The notes below the pieces were generated by a model. The model was not told the origin of the DNA. It saw only the letters and a list, made by a program, of their open reading frames with translations, and ran no database searches. A stretch of DNA of 18,295 bases from Bacteroidales bacterium UBA2295 (GTDB taxonomy: Bacteria > Bacteroidota > Bacteroidia > Bacteroidales > Tenuifilaceae): the NCBI GenBank assembly GCA_002345825.1, contig DDWD01000085.1:1-18295 (forward strand). Direction: 5' to 3'. Position numbers and translations under genes: made by a program. The first letter of the stretch is position 1. Every line of letters starts with the position of its first letter. Shown piece after piece: positions 11,401 through 16,986 of this stretch.

Positions 11401-13932
11401 GGAGGACTACACTCCATAACTTACACTTATACTGATGAAAATGGTTGTACAAACTCCGACAGCAAAAATATTGAGGTTTATGCGCTCACCCCTGTAACAT
11501 TCGATGAGCTTAGCACTGTTTGTCTGGTTACCGAACCATTCGCTTTAATGGGAGGAGAACCTTCAGGTGGAGTATATAGCGGTGATGGGGTTACCGACAA
11601 TATTTTCGACCCATCTGCTGCTGGAGTTGGCACTCATACCATCACCTATACCTATATCGATGGCAATGGCTGTGTGAATTCTGCAACAAGCGACTTAACG
11701 GTTTCCCCTCTACCTGAGGTTACGCTTGGTGAGTTTAGTGATATTTGCATAGATGCAGAATCACTAGAGCTCTCAGGTGGATCACCCGAGGGAGGAACAT
11801 ACAGTGGCATTGGAGTTAGTGATGGTTTCTTCGACCCAGCCATAGCAGATATTGGAACGCATACCATTACCTACGAGTATACCGATGAATACGGCTGTAG
11901 CAATACAGCCCTATCTGAAATAACAGTTGTTGATCTACCCACGGTTACACATAGCAGTTTTGAACCAATTTGTTTCAACGCAGATCCCCTTACATTAACT
12001 GGAGGGTCACCTATGAATGGGGTCTACAGTGGCCCCGGGGTAATCGATGGCCAATTTAACCCTGTACATGCGGGAGCTGGCTTGCACACCATAGCCTATA
12101 CCTATACCGATGGCAACGGCTGCAAAAACTCTACAACAGCCGATATTGAGGTTTTTGAGCCAACCACGGTTACCCTTTCAGCAATTGAGCCATTATGCTT
12201 CAATGCCGAACCTTTTACACTAACCGGAGGATCTCCAGAGGGGGGTATTTACAGCGGCATCGGAGTAAGCGATGGGGTTTTCAACCCATCACTTGCGGGG
12301 GTTGGTTCTCACACAATAACCTATACATATACCGATATAAATAATTGTACCTACTCGGCATCTACAACAATAGAGCACTATCCCGACCTAGAGGTTGACC
12401 TTGGCGAGGATTTAATTACCTACGACCCTGTTGTGCTTGATGCTGGTGCAGGTTTCATTTCGTATCTATGGAATGACAGTTCAACTGAACAAACCCTAAC
12501 CGTTACTGAAACAGGTGAGTATAGCGTGACGGTGGAGGATATAAATGGATGTGAAGGGTACGATGAAATTCATATCACCCTACTGGTAGCGGATTACTCC
12601 GTAACGGGCATAACAGCGCCCACATCTGGCTGCGAGCTAACATCTACAGAGCCAATAAGCATTGACATCTCGAATCTTGGAACCGATACACTTAGGGTTA
12701 ATGATTTATTGCCTATTACCTTTAAAGTAATGGGTCAGGATGTTGAATCGAGAGACTATACGCTAACCGAACGAATTGAACCCGGTGGTAAAGGAAGCAT
12801 AACGCTAAACGCTGAGTTGGACCTATCCGAAGTCAAGTCGTACGAACTTACGGCAAATGTTAGCCATCCCTTGGATAAGAACAGCGATAATAATGCGCTC
12901 ACGACTACCGTTGAGCATTATCCCAATCCTGAGGTTGATTTAGGAGATGATTTCGTAGCCTACAATCCCGTAACCCTTGATGCGGGCGAAGGATTGGCCT
13001 CATACCTATGGCAAGATGGGTCTACCAGCCAAACGCTAACAGCTGCCGAAACAGGCACATACTCGGTTACAGTAACCAACCAGTATGGATGCGAAGGTTA
13101 CGATGAGATTAATCTAACATTCGACTACTCATCGCGCATTTACGTGGCTAATATCATCTCGCCTTCAGCCCAAGCGTGTGAAGACGATGAGCTAACCGTT
13201 GAAATCACCATTGAGAATCAACGCAACCAAACCATCGAGGCTGGAACTGAGTTAACTGCCAACTATCGATTAAGCGATGAGGAAACCGTTTCGGAAACAA
13301 TAACTCTCGACCAAGCATTGGAGCACAATCAAACCATCAACTATACCTTCGCCGAGAAATTTGATGCTGAAGATGGAACTCACAAACTATCGACTTGGAT
13401 CGACTTTAATGAACGTGTTGGTAAAAAAACGGAACTTAACTTAACCATTAACCCCACACCTGATTTAGACCTTGGCGATGATCTAGATGTGACCTTCCCG
13501 TACACCATCGAATCGGGAATCAGTAATGTTGACTACCTGTGGAGCACCGACGAGACCACATCGTCGATAACTGTTGATAACCCGGGCGAATACTGGCTAA
13601 CGGTTACCAATGATTATGGCTGTGAAGCATCTGATACGATTACACTCACCGTCACATCGGTTCAGGTAATTCCAGGCACCAACACTGTGGTATCGGTATT
13701 TCCAAATCCTGCCGACCAGTGGATTTCGGTTAGCGTTGAGGCCGAAGTTCGAGCCAAATTCATAATTGAACTCGTTTCGCCCAGCGGACAAAAAGTATAC
13801 TCGCACACCACGGAGCAAAACCAATCGTTCACTCACAGGATTGATGTAACCCCGTTTGCATCGGGAGTATATATAATTAGAGTTTTGTCGGGCGATGAAT
13901 GGATTACCGTTCGCCTAGCCATACAACGATAA
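5407..13932 (+). CDS. Giant T9SS-secreted adhesin-like protein with MAM/cleaved-adhesin, CARDB and Ig-like repeats
   Basis: The product has 2841 residues. The start is fixed by an in-frame TAA at 5395-5397 and a signal peptide (residues 1-24, cleavage near TVQS|QV). Domains in order: cleaved-adhesin/choice-of-anchor-J-like, about 26-201; a domain resembling BNR_assoc_N, about 206-352; MAM-like, 358-534, with GWNIDDV; CARDB-like, 537-643; a second MAM-like domain split at 650-701 and 878-1004, with a further MAM-like domain (702-877) inside it; seven CARDB plus Ig-like units, 1006-2750, the fifth interrupted by six 75-residue repeats (1877-2329); and a T9SS type A sorting domain, about 2763-2841 (VFPNPADQW near its start, FASGVYIIRV near its end). 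T9SS substrates cross the outer membrane and are usually anchored or released after C-terminal cleavage. No catalytic domain is visible, so adhesion or a structural role is inferred. A strong terminator follows. Ligand unknown. Confidence 0.93.
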   Translation: MKTLKLISFLIPMLLVGLVDTVQSQVFLYQGFETGLKPEGWTNEYVSGSILWRYRNGGLNPNDTNNTLPPEENDIARNPSSAYSGTYNAFFQTQGTNNEKTMLVSPAINLEDAVKPELNFWLAQMTWNYNDEPNWDILRVYYKTAFSEDWVLLTAFEDPIEAWTQVKINLPNPTSTYYIAFEGHSRWGFGVCIDEVFVEEKGVLPRYVTKINVDHPSLTFVPTGSNNVPILRVGVKVYGNTGDPILESLSVKSLNTADDDVKNEGVKLYYTTSQTFNQSTPLGSPADIVGGYANFEGINYSFPSGDSYIWVTYDVKDDATHGNYLDAMLEAESFLLNDTLYPPSSQSPPGRRTINQTVYFEDFEETHNWTLTGEFQVTEPLAIGGTPGNPNVANPFSGSKILGTDLDGETGIGSNPGKYEPNLTLETADKAISPTVDLFYYKNIKLLFQRHLNVDWQDKAAIEASKDGGTSWTTVWLNSNLIVEDVWSKLNYSIPSSLERTDNFRLRYRLGPTAPTGNYSGWNIDDVIITGEFIAKDASVTEWVGPVSGCGLTETEDVTIKVANLGGEDITGEFPVSYSLNGGITWVTANVTNPIPVGDTIEFTFPNTINLSTPGLRSDVRARTQLSGDQESGNNQLTTSFYVIPTYEPYYLTELEENDGYWRAFGANLWQYGTPAKDIINNASSGTKSWTTLLTQTYKQAITGSSENIFFDDFETDMGWAFVDEFERGNQEFPTYPYEGTYYIGTDLSAQGEKEYYYENGITPATAYTATSPPIDISNHNDVEVSFYRHLRIMQDDNAKFEFSPDNGDTWVTLWENNGVATLEDDYNLRSYSIPNDFANSTQMLFRFSITETSAEGDVELGWNIDNFKVTGKPVTPSIAYLESPCFDLSESVKPIFEAKLWIETEDDVDGLTLLYSIDGGEIWEHFNSTSAYNDYWNWYNDNVVSSLELDGWSGSTGGWITAKQLIPDELIGVSGVKFRFAFLSDKHNNDFDGVAIDDVKIYEAPYDLGVSQILNLASACEKSEEEEITVRIENIGIKNLPIGEKITVGIDIAYDGDYPGVNDNVEEEITLTEELLVGNTLDYTFTSKFNLSVPGDYTISAFTLGEVDPVFFGEVSNDTSSVEITVQKPYIELGPDIYTVLPDTVELVATSDLAGISYKWFDNRELEEPNLSESDIYAVPTVNGGQFWVELENDLSCVSVDSITVHRLIADVGVSWFESPNSACELSTETPFSVWVTNFGTDTLKSGYTITLDYQIDAEAKVEGINWEIDQTVLPGDSILYTFTSAERDMSAETTYERKAWATIENDNDDTNDLLDKTITVWGYPTFTFTDPNIIDGTITYSGISYTMDAGAGWESYLWENDSSTEQTFVMDTTGTVKVTVYDSNGCPDSDEVFIDLQFTSIGVGEVVSPLSDCEHSSTTTPIFNVQNLGTESVSAGVEVTYGYKLDGTLIESNTFQLLGTLAPNESFQTNFSNSVDISAVGDYTFEFFATYDGDPKEEDDLLIHNISTYGYPVVDLGGDIFTREMDYLLDADGTADAYLWSTDETTKTITVDTDGLYSVTATNGGMCSDDDEVNVTFLRHDYGVSSILNPVTSCSESELKTISVRFKNFGNDILETNSEVKFGYRINSKPAVEQTHTLTSDLEPGEHFDFSFTQKVDLSIANTYEITAYGIYNGDFDTSNDTIAKSFEIFELPLVYLGQDTVVRTGLITLDAGPGLTYLWNDASTEQTLDVTETGNYSVTVTNANGCQAYDEINIISLTPDYGVTSVNTPNSGCSLSSAESVTVTFMNHGTDTLYEDDTIELKLYLKGVHQATEEYIILEEFYPGDALDYTFTRKINLSTPDTYAIRAETYHVLDQNATNNGVTKSVEIWGNPTVTHDELDPNTFCLNNDPIELTGGNPTGGVYSGLGVVEDYFHPDIAGAGINVITYTYTEDVHGCTTSKSIAVNVLPLPEVTLEAFDAICENADPIELTNGSPEGGTYTGTGITDGTFYPTVAEGGLHSITYTYTDENGCTNSDSKNIEVYALTPVTFDELSTVCLVTEPFALMGGEPSGGVYSGDGVTDNIFDPSAAGVGTHTITYTYIDGNGCVNSATSDLTVSPLPEVTLGEFSDICIDAESLELSGGSPEGGTYSGIGVSDGFFDPAIADIGTHTITYEYTDEYGCSNTALSEITVVDLPTVTHSSFEPICFNADPLTLTGGSPMNGVYSGPGVIDGQFNPVHAGAGLHTIAYTYTDGNGCKNSTTADIEVFEPTTVTLSAIEPLCFNAEPFTLTGGSPEGGIYSGIGVSDGVFNPSLAGVGSHTITYTYTDINNCTYSASTTIEHYPDLEVDLGEDLITYDPVVLDAGAGFISYLWNDSSTEQTLTVTETGEYSVTVEDINGCEGYDEIHITLLVADYSVTGITAPTSGCELTSTEPISIDISNLGTDTLRVNDLLPITFKVMGQDVESRDYTLTERIEPGGKGSITLNAELDLSEVKSYELTANVSHPLDKNSDNNALTTTVEHYPNPEVDLGDDFVAYNPVTLDAGEGLASYLWQDGSTSQTLTAAETGTYSVTVTNQYGCEGYDEINLTFDYSSRIYVANIISPSAQACEDDELTVEITIENQRNQTIEAGTELTANYRLSDEETVSETITLDQALEHNQTINYTFAEKFDAEDGTHKLSTWIDFNERVGKKTELNLTINPTPDLDLGDDLDVTFPYTIESGISNVDYLWSTDETTSSITVDNPGEYWLTVTNDYGCEASDTITLTVTSVQVIPGTNTVVSVFPNPADQWISVSVEAEVRAKFIIELVSPSGQKVYSHTTEQNQSFTHRIDVTPFASGVYIIRVLSGDEWITVRLAIQR
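7510..8037 (+). other. Coding segment for a MAM-like domain nested inside another MAM-like domain
   Basis: Residues about 702-877 form a complete jelly-roll-type domain, from FFDDFETDMGW to GWNIDNFKVTGK. The sequence before it (EENDGYWRAF, LWQYGTP, SSGTKSWTTLLTQTY) and after it (LESPCFDLSES, LLYSIDGGEIW, GVAIDDVKIYE) together make a single domain of the same broad class. In related proteins the segment like SGTKAWVT runs almost straight into SPCFDFS. The nested domain resembles the protein's own domain at 358-534 (shared GTDL, F-x-RHL, GWNIDD/N, TGE/K), so an internal copy is the likely source. Confidence 0.68.
8422..13659 (+). repeat. Seven CARDB-like plus Ig-like repeat units
   Basis: Units start at about 8422, 9034, 9607, 10150, 10693, 12592 and 13123. 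Each begins with a D-x-G-V or similar strand (DLGVSQI, DVGVSWF, DYGVSSI, DYGVTSV), then a conserved Cys (SAC, SGC, TSC), then the CARDB-type N-x-G-x-D-T-L segment, and then an Ig-like module with L-D-A-G, Y-L-W, S-T-E-Q-T or variants and N-G-C near its end. Units are about 180-205 residues except the fifth, which is lengthened by the 75-residue array. An unpaired CARDB-like domain also sits at residues 537-643. CARDB modules are known as all-beta cell-adhesion-related domains in bacteria. Confidence 0.75.
11035..12393 (+). repeat. Six tandem ~225-bp coding repeats (75 residues each)
   Basis: Copies begin at valine codons 11035, 11269, 11494, 11719, 11944 and 12169. The first is 78 codons; the next five are exactly 75. 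The shared pattern is V-T, then C-x-x-x-x-P/S, L-x-G-G-x-P-x-G-G-x-Y-S-G-x-G-V, F-x-P, A-G-x-G-x-H-T-I-T-Y-T-Y-T-D and N-G-C. Each copy has two Cys at fixed positions. Such Ig-like repeats are frequent in Bacteroidota T9SS proteins. The array separates the CARDB part of unit five (ending GNPTV) from its Ig part (starting VDLGEDL). Confidence 0.85.
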
Positions 13933-13949
13933 GTGGTTAAGAAGACCTG

Positions 13950-13987
13950 AAAAAAGAGTGGCAAGGAATATTTGTCACTCTTTTTTT
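13950..13987 (+). terminator. Strong rho-independent terminator after the giant gene
   Basis: AAAAAAGAGTG (13950-13960) pairs with CACTCTTTTTT (13976-13986). The stem extends inward through a G-U pair and CAA/TTG to a 7-base loop at 13965-13971. Seven T residues (13981-13987) end it. The A-tract and T-tract make it nearly symmetrical, so it could also act on the minus strand. It begins 18 bases after the stop codon. Confidence 0.85.
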
Positions 13988-14082
13988 GTTTAAACCTTAG
14001 TTTAGATGCTTGATTTTGTACTATAATGCAAACACAAACCTGCCTAGTCAGCAAACAGGGCAGCATAAGCGCTAATACGCAA

Positions 14083-14157
14083 AGGTGATTGAATAAAAAC
14101 CAAAGCCCACTCATCGCCGCACCTTCATCATTCAACATTCGATATTCAATATTCACC
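14083..14157. repeat. Intergenic repeat, copy 1 (75 bp), GGTGA/TCACC ends
   Basis: This copy begins AGGTGATTGAAT and ends ATATTCACC, so its tips are short inverted repeats (AGGTGA/TCACCT counting one more base). Its interior includes CAAAGCCCACTCATCG and CATTCGATATTCAATATTC, nearly identical to the copy at 14274. On the minus strand it reads as a misleading short open frame starting MNIEYRMLND. It looks like a small dispersed non-coding repeat, but one window cannot show that it recurs elsewhere. Confidence 0.75.
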
Positions 14158-14273
14158 TAGGGTGCTGTTTCTCGAAAAAACGATTAAACCATCGCTATTA
14201 GCGCCCACTGAGGGCACATCGTTCAGTTACAACTACGTCGCATCTCTGCAATTCAATTTGTAACGAAACGCTT

Positions 14274-14354
14274 AGGTGATTGAACAAAACCAAAGCCCAC
14301 TCATCGCTCCGCCTTCATCATTCTACATTCGATATTCAATATTCAAAATTCACC
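14274..14354. repeat. Intergenic repeat, copy 2 (81 bp), GGTGA/TCACC ends
   Basis: Same orientation as copy 1, with a few substitutions, one base missing in an A-run near its start, and several extra bases near its right end (CAATATTCAAAATTCACC). Starts are 191 bases apart and the spacer between copies is 116 bases. The divergence shows this is not an assembly duplication. Confidence 0.75.
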
Positions 14355-14461
14355 AAGAGCCTCTGTGTTGAGAAATCTTTTAATCGCAAAAAAAGCATCT
14401 TAGCAAAGGGGATGGGCTAAAACTGAATTATTATTGTTGACTGTAAACACTAAACAGCCCC

Positions 14462-16645
14462 CTAAAACCTTACCCCAAAGTTCAGCATTATGTAGCGATT
14501 GTATCCTAAAGTTCCCTTCTCAAAAATATCGTTGCTGCGGGTGGTTGGATACCGAACCTCGGTGTTTAAAAGATTGTGGATATACATTGAGCAAAAAATA
14601 TTCTGGTGGAATACCTCATTTAACCGCAGGTTGGCATTCATCAGAAAATACCCAGGTGATGCTTCACCAATTCTGGCTCCATCAGCAATCAGTTGAGCCG
14701 GATCACGGTTGTCGGCAGGATTGTTTGCATCTCGAGTATCGGGGTGCCAGTATGTCTCCATAGAGCCCACATAGTAACCCGAAAAGCCAACAGAGAAGTT
14801 CTTGTAAGCTCTATACGAGAAGGTTCCATATGCTAAAAAGGTGGGCGCATACTCCAACGCAATGTCCTCGTATCCCTCCTGCATATTCTTAGATTGCTGC
14901 AACACTAAGCTTACAGTAGAGCAAAGGCGTTGATTTGGCTTAAGCTGTATCGAGGTTTCTAATCCAAGTGTACTTAACTCCCCTGAATTTGTATTGTAGA
15001 GCCTCATCGCCCCATTTTCCATCTGATTGGTGCGTGATATAAGGTTGTTGGCAAAATTTTGAAAGATGCTTACGTTAAAAATGGCATGCTGAGAATAAAG
15101 TCCGTAATAGTTCAGCTCAAAAGTTTGCATAATGGCTGGCCGGAGCTGCTCCCTTTCGGGGTATCTAACAACGTCCATATTCTCGCCTATGGATGCTTGC
15201 TTAATAGCTCGGCCATACATAAGCTTAAGATGATGCTTATCATTCACTTGGTAAAGCAGGGCCGCACGGGGAATAAAGTATGGTTGGCCATATCGGTATT
15301 CGCCCTCGCGAAATAAATAGTCGTAAGTATTTGTAGGATCGAATCGAACAGCGTAGCTAATGGTGTACCCTGGGGTTTGCTCAACGCGAGCTCCAGCAAG
15401 AACCCTAAATTTTTCGGATAACGCATAGCTGGTCTGAAAATATGTTGCCCAGGTCTGTATGCTATGATTGCGCGCAAGGCCTGCATCAAGGTTTACGTAA
15501 TCAATGCTTAGGTTAGGAGCATCAACCACCAGCTTGGCGCGTTCAATCCTGCGATATAGCGCCCCAAGGGTTAGGTTCCATTTAGTAGTTGGATTTAAAT
15601 TAGCATTCAGGTCAACATCCACGGCGTCTGAAAAGATATCGTTAAAACCATAAGCCGTAGTATCTGAGTTATGCTTGTAATCGAGCAGGTTACGGAAAGA
15701 GTTGTAACCAATCTCTGCCGATACCTCGTTATTTTTACCAAACTCTTTTCGGTAACCAAATACCGAGCTGGTAGACTGAATATGAGCAACGTGCCCATCG
15801 TTGTAGCCTGGGTAGTAGTCAATAACACCACGCTTTGAATGCGACTGAAGGAATCCAAAGTAAAAATTATCGAAGCTAAACCATGCATCTATAAAAACTC
15901 TGTGATACTCGAGTTGCCCTTCACTTGTAGGATTTTGAGGTAAGCCCCAGTCAGCATTTACAAAATCTGTCATTTTGCTGTAGGGCTCCCTAATCCCGTT
16001 CGATCCATATCCCGATAGGTTGACACTATATTCAAACCTATCGGACATACCCGACACTTTACCAAAAGCCCTGTAATTACCATTGCTGCCAAGGGCTAAG
16101 GAGGCTAGCGATTTCTCATCAGTTCGGTTAGTAACAATATTGATAGCGCCAAGGAATGCATTGCTGCCGTACACCACCGACATTGGCCCTCGAATCACTT
16201 CAATACGATCAATCGCCTCTACAGCCACATTAATTTTTGACAGGGGAAATGAGTTGTACCAATCTTCACGCTGCGTTACGCCATTTACCATAATAACCAT
16301 TGTGCTAAACGATCCCGAGGTAAAAAACCCCCTAATGCCAAAGTTATCGGCTCCGAACCACAGGTAATCATTTATGTGGTACATCCCTGGCACATTGCTA
16401 AGAATCTCCTCAAGATTTTGCCACCCATAATCCTCAATCTGCTGTCGAGTAATTATTAAGATACTGGCTGGAACATCAACAACACTTTCGGAGCGCTTAG
16501 CCGCCGACTCAATTGTTATGTTCATCAAATCGTCAAGCGAGTAGTCCAACAACATTAATGTATCTTGCTGTTGAGCCATACCTATACTGCCCACAAATAG
16601 GATAACACAAATAAAAAAGTAACGTTTGCTATAATTTAGTAACAT
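14462..16645 (-). CDS. TonB-dependent outer-membrane receptor
   Basis: The product has 727 residues and a signal peptide at 1-24 (IGMA|QQQ). An in-frame TGA directly upstream (16646-16648) fixes the start. Residues about 50-170 are the plug domain, with SVVDVPASILIITRQQIEDY, LEEILSNVPGM, FGIRG, VNGV and IDRIEVIRGPMSVVYGSNAF followed by GAINIVTN. The rest is a predicted 22-strand barrel ending in NFGVRF with a terminal Phe, as outer-membrane barrels usually do. Such receptors import siderophores, vitamins, glycans or other ligands using TonB-ExbBD energy. The N-terminal carboxypeptidase-regulatory-like extension of SusC proteins is absent and no SusD gene is adjacent, so a SusC role is unlikely. 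The ligand cannot be read from sequence. It is divergent from the YfiR-like sensor kinase, which suggests a functional pair. I see no convincing promoter motif; TATATTAG on the minus strand at about 16683-16690 is a partial -7 match. Confidence 0.92.
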   Translation of the reverse strand: MLLNYSKRYFFICVILFVGSIGMAQQQDTLMLLDYSLDDLMNITIESAAKRSESVVDVPASILIITRQQIEDYGWQNLEEILSNVPGMYHINDYLWFGADNFGIRGFFTSGSFSTMVIMVNGVTQREDWYNSFPLSKINVAVEAIDRIEVIRGPMSVVYGSNAFLGAINIVTNRTDEKSLASLALGSNGNYRAFGKVSGMSDRFEYSVNLSGYGSNGIREPYSKMTDFVNADWGLPQNPTSEGQLEYHRVFIDAWFSFDNFYFGFLQSHSKRGVIDYYPGYNDGHVAHIQSTSSVFGYRKEFGKNNEVSAEIGYNSFRNLLDYKHNSDTTAYGFNDIFSDAVDVDLNANLNPTTKWNLTLGALYRRIERAKLVVDAPNLSIDYVNLDAGLARNHSIQTWATYFQTSYALSEKFRVLAGARVEQTPGYTISYAVRFDPTNTYDYLFREGEYRYGQPYFIPRAALLYQVNDKHHLKLMYGRAIKQASIGENMDVVRYPEREQLRPAIMQTFELNYYGLYSQHAIFNVSIFQNFANNLISRTNQMENGAMRLYNTNSGELSTLGLETSIQLKPNQRLCSTVSLVLQQSKNMQEGYEDIALEYAPTFLAYGTFSYRAYKNFSVGFSGYYVGSMETYWHPDTRDANNPADNRDPAQLIADGARIGEASPGYFLMNANLRLNEVFHQNIFCSMYIHNLLNTEVRYPTTRSNDIFEKGTLGYNRYIMLNFGVRF

Positions 16646-16986
16646 TCAAAAAGGGCTTTTACAAACAAATTTCACTGTGCACTAATATATGACATTTTGA
16701 TTTACCAGACCGCCTATATGCGTTGATTTAATCGCAAATAAAGTGCATTATTTATCATTACAATATGATATTTGACTATATTTTCTCCAAAATACGACAA
16801 TATTATTAATTCAATAGGAAACTACTCCGTATGCTATGTCCTGGTTTGCTCTAACTTGCAGCTCATTACACACAAACTGTGGTTTCAGAGGTAACTAAAA
16901 AAAGTATTAATATTTTTTCCTACATTTGGATGAAATGAAATAGCATATTCCTTCGATACAAAAATCAAATCAGACCTAGAAAATAG
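16646..16986. other. Divergent intergenic region between receptor and sensor kinase
   Basis: These 341 AT-rich bases contain no gene. They carry the candidate -7 element for the kinase (16921-16928) and must hold the receptor promoter. TGCACT (16677-16682) is mirrored by AGTGCA (16742-16747), a possible but weak operator-like pair. Confidence 0.55.
16921..16928 (+). promoter_or_regulatory. Candidate -7 promoter element (TACATTTG)
   Basis: TACATTTG matches TAnnTTTG exactly and lies 58 bases before the ATG at 16987, giving a leader of about 50 bases. No good -33 TTG is seen at the expected distance, so support is from one motif only. Confidence 0.5.

Larger units (their letters stand above)
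13988..14461. other. Gene-free spacer between convergent genes
   Basis: I find no supportable gene in these 474 bases. It holds two direct repeat copies (14083-14157 and 14274-14354) and two perfect inverted repeats. GCGCTAATA (14069-14077) mirrors TATTAGCGC (14196-14204) around the first copy, and GTTACAA (14226-14232) mirrors TTGTAAC (14258-14264). No clear T-tailed terminator for the receptor gene ending at 14462 was found. Confidence 0.6.

Noticed and set aside
11035..12393. Possible CRISPR or other DNA-level array
   Set aside because: The period is 225 bases and in frame, with the whole unit conserved at protein level; it is a coding domain repeat.
14039..14067. Short inverted repeat CTGCC/GGCAG in the spacer
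   Set aside because: A five-base stem with a loop of about 15 bases is too weak to support a terminator.
13833..14156. Minus-strand open frame of 107 codons beginning MNIEYRMLND
   Set aside because: It is made from the intergenic repeat copy, crosses the terminator and overlaps the 3' end of the giant gene. There is no recognisable domain.
14434..14763. Plus-strand open frame of 109 codons
   Set aside because: It is antisense to the receptor C-terminus, whose barrel-ending NFGVRF is clear.
14462..16645. SusC-type polysaccharide utilisation receptor
   Set aside because: There is no N-terminal carboxypeptidase-regulatory-like extension, the length is 727 rather than about 1000 residues, and no SusD gene is adjacent.
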